Positions 51,235 to 60,275 are shown, counted from the first letter of the stretch. The stretch is DNA of 64,000 nt from Corynebacterium glyciniphilum AJ 3170 (GCF_000626675.1 NZ_CP006842.1:3038001-3102000), one strand, 5' to 3'. The notes: generated from the letters alone by a model not told the origin. Translations and numbers: made by a program.

Positions 51235-52170
51235 TTGGACTTCTACGAGCGCCTTTCTATGCGTGGAGTGCTCTGGGCGCACCTACATGAGCTACACGGC
51301 AACTCCTTCGAAGCGTTCTTCCATGACGTGATGACCCTCTGCGTTCCCGGATTTGTGGATGTGCGCACTGCAGGTCAGCTCGGAGATCAATCAAGCGACG
51401 GTCTCGACTTGTTCGGCCACAAGCTCTACGCTTGCTACGCTCCTGAAACCGTCGACGCGAAGGCGACCATTCGAAAGTTTCATTCCGATCTTTGTGGAGC
51501 ACTCGCCAAACGCTCCGGTCAGTTCACGACCTTTGTATTCGTGCACAACGACGTGCGCGGCGTACATCCAGAGATATCGACAGCACTTACACAGGCAAGA
51601 ACCGATAACCCCGACCTATCTTTTGAGATCATGGGAATGCGTCACTTCAGAGACATGCTTGGGAGACAGGATTTCCACGATGTTGAAGCAGTCCTGCAGA
51701 AGCAGCTACCGCTGCAATATGCCGTATCTATAGGTCTGCAGGAGATGGAAGAACTGCTCACAGACTTAGCCGCTGAGCGAATACCTGATGCCGCGCCGGC
51801 CTCCATCGAGACAGTCTCCTCGAACAAGCTCAGTTACAGCGACCTAACAGAGGAGAGTCAGTCCGAGCTACGCTACGGTACGCGGCATTCAGCCATGATT
51901 ACTAGGTACTACGCACGAAGAATTGACGTCACTGAGCGCGACGACGTCGCGGCCCGTTTCCATTCGGAGTATTTGGAAGCGGTGGACGCCGGACTGGAGC
52001 CGGAAGACGTGTTACTCAGGATCCGAGAGTTCCTGGCGGGCAATCGACTCACATCTGCTCCCATGTACCGCGCACAGACCGCTGTCCTGGCCTACTTCTT
52101 CGAAAGCTGCGACATCTTCGAGAACGCGCCCGATGGCTGGATGCCTAGCGACCAAGCGATCGCACGATGA
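51235..52170 (+). CDS. ABC-3C system effector with REase-like N-terminal domain
   Basis: A 311-residue protein. The N-terminal ~150 residues resemble a PD-(D/E)xK/Mrr-like domain: NSFEAFFHDVMTLC, then GQLGDQSSDGLDLFGHKLYA followed by CYAPE, in which the Asp and later Glu/Lys positions would bind metal. The C-terminal half is helical (ARFHSEYLEAVDAGLEPEDV) and likely contacts the middle component. TTG 51235 is used: AGGAGG lies 8 bases upstream and no ATG fits. The stop overlaps the middle component gene (ATGA). It is the probable nuclease effector of the system; activity is inferred. Confidence 0.75.
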   Translation: MDFYERLSMRGVLWAHLHELHGNSFEAFFHDVMTLCVPGFVDVRTAGQLGDQSSDGLDLFGHKLYACYAPETVDAKATIRKFHSDLCGALAKRSGQFTTFVFVHNDVRGVHPEISTALTQARTDNPDLSFEIMGMRHFRDMLGRQDFHDVEAVLQKQLPLQYAVSIGLQEMEELLTDLAAERIPDAAPASIETVSSNKLSYSDLTEESQSELRYGTRHSAMITRYYARRIDVTERDDVAARFHSEYLEAVDAGLEPEDVLLRIREFLAGNRLTSAPMYRAQTAVLAYFFESCDIFENAPDGWMPSDQAIAR

Positions 52171-52415
52171 TCACCCCCACAAAAGGCATCGCGCCGCAAC
52201 GGGCACTACTGACCGTCGGCGCTCAAATCTCGATGGTGCTCAAGGAACCTATGACTGTCAGCCAAGCTTGGAACGCCCTCAAGACGTGGCGTGCCCATCA
52301 TGGCAACAGCCCCGTGCTACCGTTCTCCTGGTTCGCGCTTTCGCTGGATCTACTGTACGCGCTTGACGCGATTCACTACGAAGATGGGATGCTCTACAGA
52401 AAGCGGGTGAACTGA
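52167..52415 (+). CDS. ABC-3C middle component (MC6-like)
   Basis: An 82-residue small helical protein with SQAWNALKTWRAHHGNSPVL and SWFALSLDLLYALDAIHYED, the winged-helix-like pattern of the middle components that bridge effector and ATPase in ABC three-component systems. It overlaps both neighbours (ATGA with the effector, TGATG with the ATPase), so the three proteins are made together. No independent function is recognisable. Confidence 0.72.
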   Translation: MITPTKGIAPQRALLTVGAQISMVLKEPMTVSQAWNALKTWRAHHGNSPVLPFSWFALSLDLLYALDAIHYEDGMLYRKRVN

Positions 52416-54154
52416 TGCTCCAGCAGCTTCGATCCACCGATGAACGATTCAAGTCGATCAGTTTCAAGTCCGGTCGCAATATCCTAATCGCCGACAAAAC
52501 GGAGCGGTCAACTGACACGGATAGCCGCAATGGCGCAGGGAAGTCTTCTCTCATCGAGATCTTGCATTTCCTCCTCGGGATGCGTGATCTCAGGGGATCT
52601 GTGTTGAAGAACCCTGCGCTTCAGGCCGATACGTTCACGTTGCGCTTGGATTGGCCAACTACACCGGACGAGTTGACCGTAAGCCGATCATTGAGTAAAC
52701 GCAGTCGAGTGCTCCTGGAACCAAACGTCGCAGCTGAGTTGATGCCCTTAGAGACCGCTGGAAACGTCACGATCCCGGAATGGGTCACAGCAATCGGGCG
52801 AGATCTATTTGCGTTTCCGGAAGAACACACAGGTGTGAGTGCACGGAATCTGTTGTCGCTCTACATCCGCCGGGTCAACCAACATGCCCTAGATGACCCG
52901 GTAAAGACTTACCCAACCCAGTCAATTGCCGAGGCGACCACGAACGCCGCCTATCTCCTGGGTCTGGATTGGAGGCTTGCCGCAGGATATAAGCAACTCG
53001 CCGGTCGAGAGACACTCCGCCGCAAGCTCAAGGAAGCGATGAAGGATCCAGCCTTCGGGCTGGTCGTCGGCACTGTGTCAGAGCTACGCGGCCAAGTCGC
53101 TTCAGCCGGTGTGCGAGCCCGCAATCTCGAGAAACAGGTCGCAGCGTTCCGTGTCGTGCCTGAGTATGAGTTCCTACAGAACCGTGCCGACGAGATCGAT
53201 GCCAGGATCCGCCGCATGCGAGCTGAGGATGCTGCCGATCGCCGCAATCTCCAAGACTTACAGGACTCCCTTCGCGAGGAACGCGAGCCGGCTACCGACT
53301 ACCTGCGCCGCGCATATGAAGAGCTCGGGATCGTGCTTCCCGACGCACTTCTGCGACGTTACGACGATGTTCGGGCGTTCCACGAATCTGTTCTCTCCAA
53401 CCGACGGTCGTATCTCGAAGAGGAGATCGCCAGTACCGAGTCGCGGCTTGAGACGCGGAAAGACGAGCGGGAGCGCCTCGGAGATGAGCAGGCAGAGCTC
53501 TTGCAAACCCTTCGCGATGGTGGCGCTCTGGATGCATTCACTGGCTTACAAGAACAACTATCCATTGCGCGCTCTGAGCTGCAGACCGTCACGGACAAGT
53601 TCGAGACGGCGAGACAGCTTGAAGCCACGCAAACCGAAATCAAGTTCGAGCGAAGTAGGCTCCAGCAAGAGATCAACCGCGACCTAGCCGAACGAGAGCC
53701 CCACATTGAAGATGTCAACATTCTTTTCCAACAGTTTGCCACAGCCCTCTACGGCCCCGGTCGCGATGCGTACATAGACATCAGAGCACTCGATACGAGT
53801 CTCCACATCTCCCCCCACATCGGAGGAGAGAACAGTCAGGGCATCGGCAAGATGGTCATTTTCTGTTTTGATCTAACGTGCGCTGTGCTTGCCCATCGGA
53901 ACGGACGCGGACCAGATTTTCTCGTCCACGATAGCCATCTCTTCGATGGTGTAGACGAACGTCAGGTCGGTGAAGCTCTCAAGCTCGCAGCAAGAGTGTG
54001 TGCCGGGGAAGGCATCCAGTACATCGCGACGATGAACAGTGATGACCTTGCGAAAGCAGCCGCCTTCGACACCAGCGTGAAAGACGACATCATCGAGCCC
54101 CGCCTTACTGATGCCTACGATGACGGTGGCCTGTTCGGCTTCCACTTCGAATAG
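52415..54154 (+). CDS. ABC-3C ATPase, DUF2326 family
   Basis: A 579-residue SMC/RecN-like ABC ATPase. Walker A is DSRNGAGKSSLIEILHFLLG (near residue 35). A long central coiled-coil region (residues ~200-440, for example RSYLEEEIASTESRLETRKD) separates it from the C-terminal half, which holds DFLVHDSHLFDGVDERQV (Walker B-like) and IQYIATMNSDDL. This ATPase is thought to sense invader nucleic acid or protein and switch on the effector. It ends just before a hairpin at 54173-54196. Confidence 0.85.
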   Translation: MLQQLRSTDERFKSISFKSGRNILIADKTERSTDTDSRNGAGKSSLIEILHFLLGMRDLRGSVLKNPALQADTFTLRLDWPTTPDELTVSRSLSKRSRVLLEPNVAAELMPLETAGNVTIPEWVTAIGRDLFAFPEEHTGVSARNLLSLYIRRVNQHALDDPVKTYPTQSIAEATTNAAYLLGLDWRLAAGYKQLAGRETLRRKLKEAMKDPAFGLVVGTVSELRGQVASAGVRARNLEKQVAAFRVVPEYEFLQNRADEIDARIRRMRAEDAADRRNLQDLQDSLREEREPATDYLRRAYEELGIVLPDALLRRYDDVRAFHESVLSNRRSYLEEEIASTESRLETRKDERERLGDEQAELLQTLRDGGALDAFTGLQEQLSIARSELQTVTDKFETARQLEATQTEIKFERSRLQQEINRDLAEREPHIEDVNILFQQFATALYGPGRDAYIDIRALDTSLHISPHIGGENSQGIGKMVIFCFDLTCAVLAHRNGRGPDFLVHDSHLFDGVDERQVGEALKLAARVCAGEGIQYIATMNSDDLAKAAAFDTSVKDDIIEPRLTDAYDDGGLFGFHFE

Positions 54155-54172
54155 TAGTAGGGGTGAGATGGC

Positions 54173-54196
54173 CCGGCATGAGCCTAGTCATGCCGG
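54173..54196 (+). terminator. Terminator-like hairpin after the ABC-3C operon
   Basis: CCGGCATGA (54173-54181) pairs with TCATGCCGG (54188-54196) around a 6-base loop, 18 bp after the ATPase stop. No strong T-tract, but position and symmetry fit a terminator. Confidence 0.6.
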
Positions 54197-54296
54197 CTAC
54201 AGGTGAGAATCTACGCGGCGAAGTGATGCGCTCATGGCGGCTGATCCGTGTGCAATCTGTCAAACTTGGCCCATGACGAAGGCGTAGGTTCCTGAC

Positions 54297-54967
54297 CGGT
54301 GCGAGCGGCTGCCCCTCTCCGCGGAGACAAAGCGTCGGCTGTGGGCCGAGCCCGGCGGCTACTGCCAAAGACCCGAGTGCCCGAACTACCTGTTCTCCGA
54401 CCGGGGTGACGTTCACTTCGCAGAAATGGCCCACATCATCGCCGCCACAACCGGTGGTGCCCGCGACGTTGCCAAGAAGGATATGTCGGAGTGCGACAGG
54501 GCAAGCCACTCCAACATCGCGGTACTGTGTGCCAACTGCCACACATTCGTCGACAAAGATCCCAACAGCTACCCGACCGAGCTCATGCACGCTTGGAAGG
54601 CCCGTCATCAACAGGCCCTCGAGCAGGCGCTCAGCACGCCAAATTTCAAGGACAGGTCGTCCGCGCGTGCGTACATCGAATCTCGCCTCGCTGACAACCG
54701 CGCCGTATTCCTCACCTATGGTGCCGTCGAGGACGACTTCTCCGAGGAGAGAGCCCACCAAAGAAGTCAGCTGGCGGTCAAGCGACTAGTGCCGAACAAC
54801 GCCGAAGTTACCCGAGCTCTACGGAAAAATCGTCATCTGTTCACCCCCGACGACCTGGAGCATACGAAAGAAGAGATGAGCGAACTACAGTTCGTCGTTG
54901 TCATCAAGCGCCCGATGGCGAACGCCGCCTACTCTCGTGCGGACGACCTCGGCGTCATCGTCGGTAG
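54297..54967 (+). pseudogene. HNH endonuclease remnant
   Basis: The frame gives ETKRRLWAEPGGYCQRPECP, FAEMAHIIAATTGG and NIAVLCANCHTFVDKDP, an HNH nuclease with two CxxC-type zinc pairs. The first pair lies upstream of the first usable ATG (54426), and the frame is closed by TGA at 54294, so the N-terminus has no start codon. After about 54870 the frame reads low-complexity Ser/Thr, pointing to a second frameshift. The intact gene would probably have been a defence or homing nuclease next to the ABC-3C operon. Confidence 0.72.
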
Positions 54968-55345
54968 CGTGAGGCCCTACACGCGGCATTGCGTGATTGC
55001 GACGATGTCGGAACCTACAAGTCGAAGAACCACGAGTTCGTCCACTCGCGACTCTCAGGAAAACGCCATGTCGCCAACTAGCGGCGAGTCGGCTACGACG
55101 CATACGCGATTGAGCGTCGAGACGACTTGCGGACCCTTGTCATCGTCACACTAAACCCATATGAGGTCACCCAAGAGGAGGTCTACAGCCTTATCAACGC
55201 GCACCCCGAGGTCACCGTTGATGCCTTGGTGACCACTAACCCCAACTGCAGGGAGTCCTCCACGGCCACCCTCGAAGCGGCCTCGCACGCCAGGATCGAG
55301 ATCCGGACGTTCCGCGATTTCTTGTCTTCGCTTGGAGACTCGTAG
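54968..55345 (+). pseudogene. Broken gene of unknown family beside the HNH remnant
   Basis: A second frame reads REALHAALRDCDDVGTYKSK and NHEFVHSRLSGKRHVAN, then TAG (55079-55081), then RRVGYDAYAIERRDDLRTLV and NPYEVTQEEVYSLINAHPEV up to the stop at 55345. The coherent strand-helix pattern on both sides of the stop suggests one gene with a nonsense mutation. Family not recognised. Confidence 0.5.
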
Positions 55346-55386
55346 GAGGACTGACAAGGTGGCCGCATCTTGCCGGGCTGTATCGA

Positions 55387-55623
55387 GTGGTGCAGACCCG
55401 ATCAGCAGTCCAAATGTGGTTGTTCGGGTCGGCGTTGACTAGCCACAGGTCGGCTGACCTCGACGTGCTCCTGGTCTACCGCGACCTTGCCGACATCGCG
55501 GCCATCCGGGTTGCACATGCCTGGGCGGATGAGATCCCACCGATCAACATCATTGCGATGACTGTCCAGGAGGAGAGGGATTACGCATTCATCCGGGGCA
55601 CACGCGCCAGACGCGTCATTTGA
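55387..55623 (+). CDS. Minimal nucleotidyltransferase-domain protein
   Basis: A 78-residue protein with the DNA polymerase beta-like nucleotidyltransferase motif: WLFGSALTSHRSADLDVLLVY contains the GS and Asp-x-Asp residues. Such MNT proteins pair with HEPN toxins or act in abortive infection, AMPylating a partner. No HEPN gene is adjacent. GTG start at 55387, 42 bp after the broken gene. It may itself be a fragment. Confidence 0.62.
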   Translation: MVQTRSAVQMWLFGSALTSHRSADLDVLLVYRDLADIAAIRVAHAWADEIPPINIIAMTVQEERDYAFIRGTRARRVI

Positions 55624-56250
55624 AGTCAGCACTCTTTTCGGGGACGCTCCCAAAGGCACTGCTCATCGCTGTCTTCATCCTGTCCGGCCTCGCTACGTCC
55701 ACGCCCGTCGCGCTTTGAGTGTCTCAGTACGTCCCTTATATCGTGACGGACGACAAGCCAAGGAACTGGCAACTCGAGCCACTTCAAGGTGACGTCGTTC
55801 TGCGCAGTTTGGCACTCGTATCCCCGTCTGTCGAGCACCTGAACGTCAACGCCAGCGGGGTGCAGTTGCCATTTCTGGAGCCTCAGCGCCCAACGGAAAG
55901 TACACCCCAGTTGACAAGATCCTGTCAGAGTACCCGTCCTGACTCGTTGCGCCAACTACGAGGACCTAAGACTCTTCTGAACGATGCATCAGATAGCGCC
56001 CCTTCACCGGGACAGGTCAGCGGACGAGTCTTACGGGACACCCACTCAGACATCCTGCCGTCGTCCGAGATCAAAGATGGGTGAGGTTCAGCTTGCGGGA
56101 CACGACCGTAGATCGTTCCTCCGTCTGGACCAGGGAACTAGCGGTCGGCCGGAATGTACGGATATGCCATTGGAGGTAAATGTTCGAAGCTTCGACGGCA
56201 AGCCAATCTGGGGACACCTGCTGTCGGCCTCGGCGTCTAGGATTGTGGTC
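55624..56250. other. Gene-poor stretch before the DUF4062 gene
   Basis: A 121-codon open frame at 55719-56084 lacks a ribosome-binding site and any familiar motif; I do not call it a gene. TAGGAT (56237-56242) is a possible -10, eight bases before the ATG at 56251, consistent with leaderless translation of the DUF4062 gene. Confidence 0.45.
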
Positions 56251-57456
56251 ATGGCGATCGAGAAGCGCGAGCAGGTCTTCATCAGTTCCACGTTCAAGGA
56301 CTTGGTGGAAGAGCGCCGCGCTGCCATTCAGACTCTTCTCGAGGCCGATTGCATCCCCGCCGGCATGGAACTATTCCCGGCGTCTGACACCGAAAAGTGG
56401 GACCTCATCAGGGGTGTCATTGACCTCTGCGACTACTACGTCGTGATCGTGGGTGGACGCTACGGCAGCATGGACGACGTTGAGCAGCTCTCATACACAG
56501 AGATGGAGTTCGACTATGCCGTGAAGACCAAGAAGCCCGTCATGGGCTTCTTGCACGGCGACCCAGGCAAGCTGCCTGGCAACAAACTCGACCTCGATGG
56601 GGAACTGCGTGAGAAACTGGACGCCTTCCGTGCCAAGATCGAAAAGAAGATGGTCAAATACTGGCACGAGCCGGGCGACCTTCCGGGTCAGGTCGCTCTT
56701 GCGATCATGCAGATCCGCAAGTCACACCCGGCCGTCGGGTGGATCCGGGCCAGCGAGGCTATGACGCCAGCGGTTAAGGCGGAGCTGGCCGAATTACGGG
56801 CGAAGGTACGTGAACTCTCGGCGGACCTCCACGACGAACAGCGGCAGAATGCTTCGGTAGTGGACTCATCGGATCTCGTGCAGGGCGAGGAGGGCGCCCC
56901 GCTCGAGTGCAATATCGAGTTCCACTGGAAACGGACGTTCGACGCCAGGAAGGCATATAAGCACAACCGATCGCACGGACTATGGACGGTTAATCCGACG
57001 TGGAATGACATCCTTAAACACCTGGGTCCCGAACTCATGGATGAGGCGTCCGAGGAGTACCTCCGCGAGCGGTTGTCGGCTCTGTGCGACAGGCTGGCTC
57101 GGAATGATCTCATCAAAAACGACGACAATGATGACAATGACACTGGCGAAGCGACGGTTGGTGACGAAGCGTCCGCCGACAAGTCCGGGGATGACGAGGC
57201 CGAGGAAGACGACCGTGTCGGGCGGATCTACGCCGTCGAGGTCACCATTGAGAGCTTCAACGACGTGAAAGTCCAGTTCGCGGCCCTCGGGCTCGTCGAG
57301 AAGGGAACTAAGCGCCGTCCAGGCAGTGACACGAACACGTACTGGTGTCTCACGGATCGGGGGCAGAAACAGTTGCTGCGGCTGCGCGCGATCCGCGAGG
57401 CCGTGCTGGTCGAGACCGAGCGTGAAGCAGTCGAAGGGGATCCGGCCACAAAGTAG
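56251..57456 (+). CDS. DUF4062 domain protein, probable defence or stress factor
   Basis: A 401-residue protein. The N-terminal DUF4062 (TIR/SLOG-like Rossmann) domain shows EQVFISSTFKDLVEERRAAI, PASDTEKWDLIRGVIDLCDY and YVVIVGGRYGSMD. A coiled coil (ELAELRAKVRELSADLHDEQ) is followed by an acidic linker and a C-terminal winged-helix-like part (GLVEKGTKRRPGSDTNTYW). DUF4062 domains accompany STAND/NLR-type and other conflict proteins. It lies in the same lower-GC block as ABC-3C. Possible leaderless start. Confidence 0.8.
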   Translation: MAIEKREQVFISSTFKDLVEERRAAIQTLLEADCIPAGMELFPASDTEKWDLIRGVIDLCDYYVVIVGGRYGSMDDVEQLSYTEMEFDYAVKTKKPVMGFLHGDPGKLPGNKLDLDGELREKLDAFRAKIEKKMVKYWHEPGDLPGQVALAIMQIRKSHPAVGWIRASEAMTPAVKAELAELRAKVRELSADLHDEQRQNASVVDSSDLVQGEEGAPLECNIEFHWKRTFDARKAYKHNRSHGLWTVNPTWNDILKHLGPELMDEASEEYLRERLSALCDRLARNDLIKNDDNDDNDTGEATVGDEASADKSGDDEAEEDDRVGRIYAVEVTIESFNDVKVQFAALGLVEKGTKRRPGSDTNTYWCLTDRGQKQLLRLRAIREAVLVETEREAVEGDPATK

Positions 57457-57672
57457 CGGCACTTTCGCTGCCTAGCAAGATCAGAGGCCCCTTGTACGTT
57501 GACATGATGAACTGACATGAACGGCCGACTCGACCGATGGCGTCGGTCTTCACCAGTACAGGTGTATTAATTGGCATCCTTCTGCGGCACGGAACCTCGA
57601 AGTAGATGTGGTGGAGCGTCGGGCACCGCCGCGACACCCACTAACAACCTGTAAGCCGCAGGGGCGGTCACC
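57457..57672. other. Intergenic between convergent DUF4062 and HIRAN units
   Basis: No gene or strong hairpin recognised in this 216-bp convergent gap. Confidence 0.5.
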
Positions 57673-57822
57673 CTAGCGATTGCTACGCTTGAAGCGTCCG
57701 ACCACACACCCCACGATGTAACCCAATGATCCAAGAACCATGAGGCCACCAAGCACCACGCCAGTCGTGTCTCCAGGACCGAGTTCGCTCCGGGAGTAGT
57801 AAGCGAATCGCTGAGAATCCAT
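57673..57822 (-). CDS. 49-residue single-pass membrane protein
   Basis: ATG 57822 to TAG 57673-57675 encodes MDSQRFAYYSRSELGPGDTT followed by the hydrophobic segment GVVLGGLMVLGSLGYIVGCV and a basic tail (GRFKRSNR). This topology (N-out or N-in single helix with positive C-terminus) is typical of small membrane effector or toxin-like proteins. It begins 30 bp after the HIRAN-like gene ends on the same strand, so the two may form an operon. Function unknown. Confidence 0.55.
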   Translation of the reverse strand: MDSQRFAYYSRSELGPGDTTGVVLGGLMVLGSLGYIVGCVVGRFKRSNR

Positions 57823-57852
57823 CCGCCTTTGCGGCTTCCAGGGAGGGCAACA

Positions 57853-58587
57853 CTACGCGAGCTTCTCTAGCCGCTGTTTGATCCGGCTGCCTTCGCGACG
57901 ATCTGGCGGGCAGATGGCGAGCCACCTTCGAAGCACGGCAATCTCATCATCACGCTGATCAAGTTTGCGGTGGATGATCGCAGCCTGTTCTGTGTACCAC
58001 GGCGCGGGCGCACGTCCTTCGCGGGCGGCTTCGGCACCTTGAATCGCCGAGTAGCAGAGCACCAGTGCGTCTTCCATGCGACCATCGCGCTTGAGCTGCT
58101 TAATCGGCTCGACGAGCTGAAGATAATGGACGCCGCGCACCATGCCTACTTCAAAGGACGCTGCTCGAGGACCACCGGTCGCGAGCGCATCGGCGACCAT
58201 TTTGTTGATGTCAGCCTGGCGTGTTGCGACCTTGGCTCCAGATGAGAGCGGAGGGCGGTTAGTCTCCGACCATTGCCAGTTGGGATCACCGATCGCGAGC
58301 CACGCCCAAACTTCAGCGCGGAGTCCCTTGGGCAGAAGCTCCGTGAAGATCTGCACGCGCACTTCACGCGCAGCGCCAACCGAAAGGTCGACGTGCCGAG
58401 CAAGGTAGCCAGGGAGGTAGCCGATCTTCTCACCCTCAACATGTACCGCAACGGCCATCGGATCAGCGGGGTTTTCCGGCTCACGCTGGAGGGTCCCGCC
58501 GGACTCGAGGTACCCGCCGGTGTCTGTACCATAGCGCTGGGCGAGGCACGCGACGGCAACCTTCGCGAAAGTTGTCGTACCGGTCAA
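57853..58587 (-). CDS. HIRAN-like domain protein
   Basis: A 244-residue protein. The N-terminal third resembles the HIRAN DNA-end-binding domain: LQREPENPADPMAVAVHVEG followed by KIGYLPGYLARHV. The C-terminal region is helical with TPR-like spacing (AIIHRKLDQRDDEIAVLRRW; AICPPDRREGSRIKQRLEKL). Start is TTG 58587, which overlaps the stop of the 50-residue upstream frame; the two may be one frameshifted gene. HIRAN domains bind single-strand ends or damaged DNA. Confidence 0.7.
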   Translation of the reverse strand: MTGTTTFAKVAVACLAQRYGTDTGGYLESGGTLQREPENPADPMAVAVHVEGEKIGYLPGYLARHVDLSVGAAREVRVQIFTELLPKGLRAEVWAWLAIGDPNWQWSETNRPPLSSGAKVATRQADINKMVADALATGGPRAASFEVGMVRGVHYLQLVEPIKQLKRDGRMEDALVLCYSAIQGAEAAREGRAPAPWYTEQAAIIHRKLDQRDDEIAVLRRWLAICPPDRREGSRIKQRLEKLA

Positions 58588-58736
58588 CCGACGAGCTCCT
58601 GCTCGCCACCTGGTGAATAGGTGACCTCAAGGCGTGGCGTGTGCGGACTATCCGACGTCGATCCGGGCGCGGGCATCGCGACCTCCTTCGACGACGATGC
58701 ATTCTCACCACCAAGGAGGCGCTTGAACAATCCCAT
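58584..58736 (-). CDS. Short frame preceding the HIRAN-like gene
   Basis: ATG 58736 encodes 50 residues, MGLFKRLLGGENASSSKEVA, a short basic amphipathic start, then a Pro/Ser-rich stretch ending GGEQELVG. Its TGA overlaps the TTG start of 57853-58587 (TTGA). ELVG followed by TTTFAKVAV of the next frame reads like one continuous domain, so this is either the true N-terminus of the HIRAN protein split by a frameshift or a coupled small gene. Confidence 0.5.
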   Translation of the reverse strand: MGLFKRLLGGENASSSKEVAMPAPGSTSDSPHTPRLEVTYSPGGEQELVG

Positions 58737-59450
58737 ACTCCGATACTGCCAGATACGACCCATATCAGAGACAGCCACACTGTCGAACCGTCTCTTTTCT
58801 CGCTCCGACCCCAGCAGCGACCACGTGGGTCGGATCGGTCGGCGGGGCATACTCCTGCCGCTGGTCAGCGATCATCAGCAGAGCCCGCTCCTTCACAGCG
58901 GCATCGATCTTCTTCGGCATGTGCTCACCCTCGTTGACTCACAAGGAAACGGCACCAAACCCGTGACGGCTCACTATCAGGTTCATCCGTGCCGCGGTCG
59001 GAGCGCCGGCCGTGTGATCAGCTCATCTGCTGGTTTCGATCCGCCGCGCTGGTCGCATTGACGTAGACCGCCTCGAGCTGATCGCGAGCAGATGGTCGGC
59101 CAATGTCCGGCACCGAGATACCCACATGACCTAAGGTTTTGACGGAAACGTCCACTAAGAAAGACTACTGGTGAGCACCTTCGTAAGACGTAGGGGATAG
59201 TACGAAACCCGCACTCACCCTGGGTGCCAGCCGGGCTCGCTAACTCATCAGCCGACAGCCTCATTGCGGCCATGAGTCAATGGCACCGCCGGGTGTAGCT
59301 ATCATCTCTCGTGCCTCAGCGAGCAACAGGACACCCCCCATCCATAATCCTTGATTCTAGTGGCGGCGAATACGGTCGTCAACGCCATGGAATGAGTCGA
59401 CATGAGAGTAATTTTTCTCGGAACAGGAGCTCAGTAAATATAGTCTATCG
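58737..59450. other. Long intergenic stretch, no gene recognised
   Basis: About 700 bp without a supported frame on either strand. Several short frames exist but none has a ribosome-binding site with a recognisable motif. It is the right flank of the lower-GC defence block before core genes resume, so it may hold decayed mobile DNA. Confidence 0.5.
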
Positions 59451-60215
59451 CTATGCTCCGACGCTGTTCATCCGCGCGACCTGATCCGCAGCCAGCTGCT
59501 GCACGACCTCATTATCGACCTGCCCGACCACGAGGAAATTGAACGTGCGGTCTCCGAGAGCGCCAGTGATGTAGCGGGCTGTCTGGCCTACCGTCTCGGC
59601 GCCGACGTCCTCACCGTCCAGAAGCAGCCCCGTCACCGTGATGTCGGCAGCGGCCAGGTCATCAACGCCGTCGACGCTGACATCCACCGGGGTTGCCTGG
59701 AATGACTTCGACATGGAACCGAACTCACTGTTCGACTCACTGGAGAACTCCCCGCACCCCGCAATGTCCGGCATGCCGCCCTCCGGTGCCCCGGTGGTCA
59801 CCCGCACGAATACGCCGGACTCATCGTCTTGATCCTGCACAAAGGACGCGACCGCCGTCTTATCCGCTGGTTCCATCGACCACTGGAGGACCAAGCCGAG
59901 GTCGACCGCCAGCGGCGCGCACTGGGGCGGGGTGACAACGTCACCGCTATCCTCCCCTTCGTCTGCGAAGAGATCGCTGAGATCCTCGTCGCCTTCCGAC
60001 CCCGCGGGTTCAAAGGTGTACCCCTCCGGGGTGCTTGCGTCATTCAGGATCAGGTCAGCCGGAGCATCGGACGCCGGCGGGTTCTGCAGTGCCTCCTGGG
60101 AAGCTGCGTCCTCCCCAGCAGCATCTGAGTCGTCTGAACTGCACGACACGAGGGCACCGGAAACTGCCAGTGGCAGCACGGCGAGGGACAGGGGCTTGGC
60201 GAAGCGACGGATCAT
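59451..60215 (-). CDS. Lipoprotein, unknown function
   Basis: A 254-residue exported lipoprotein with lipobox ALVSC (Cys near residue 25) after LSLAVLPLAVSG. The mature part is acidic (DDSDAAGEDAASQEA), with a conserved-looking strand-rich domain (APLAVDLGLVLQWSMEPADK; FVQDQDDESGVFVRVTTG) containing a Cys pair. It resembles DUF5642/sensor-type lipoproteins of actinobacteria only in outline. The dyad CTCTG-N12-CAGAG (60238-60259) lies upstream with a TTATAT -10-like box inside. Confidence 0.78.
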   Translation of the reverse strand: MIRRFAKPLSLAVLPLAVSGALVSCSSDDSDAAGEDAASQEALQNPPASDAPADLILNDASTPEGYTFEPAGSEGDEDLSDLFADEGEDSGDVVTPPQCAPLAVDLGLVLQWSMEPADKTAVASFVQDQDDESGVFVRVTTGAPEGGMPDIAGCGEFSSESNSEFGSMSKSFQATPVDVSVDGVDDLAAADITVTGLLLDGEDVGAETVGQTARYITGALGDRTFNFLVVGQVDNEVVQQLAADQVARMNSVGA

Positions 60216-60275
60216 AGGGAACCGAACATCCTTAACTCTCTGAAATATAACGTCCAGAGAAATGTACCCCGCCGC

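Noticed and set aside
55719..56084. 121-codon open frame on + strand
   Set aside because: No ribosome-binding site, no familiar motif, and a similar-length frame overlaps it on the minus strand.
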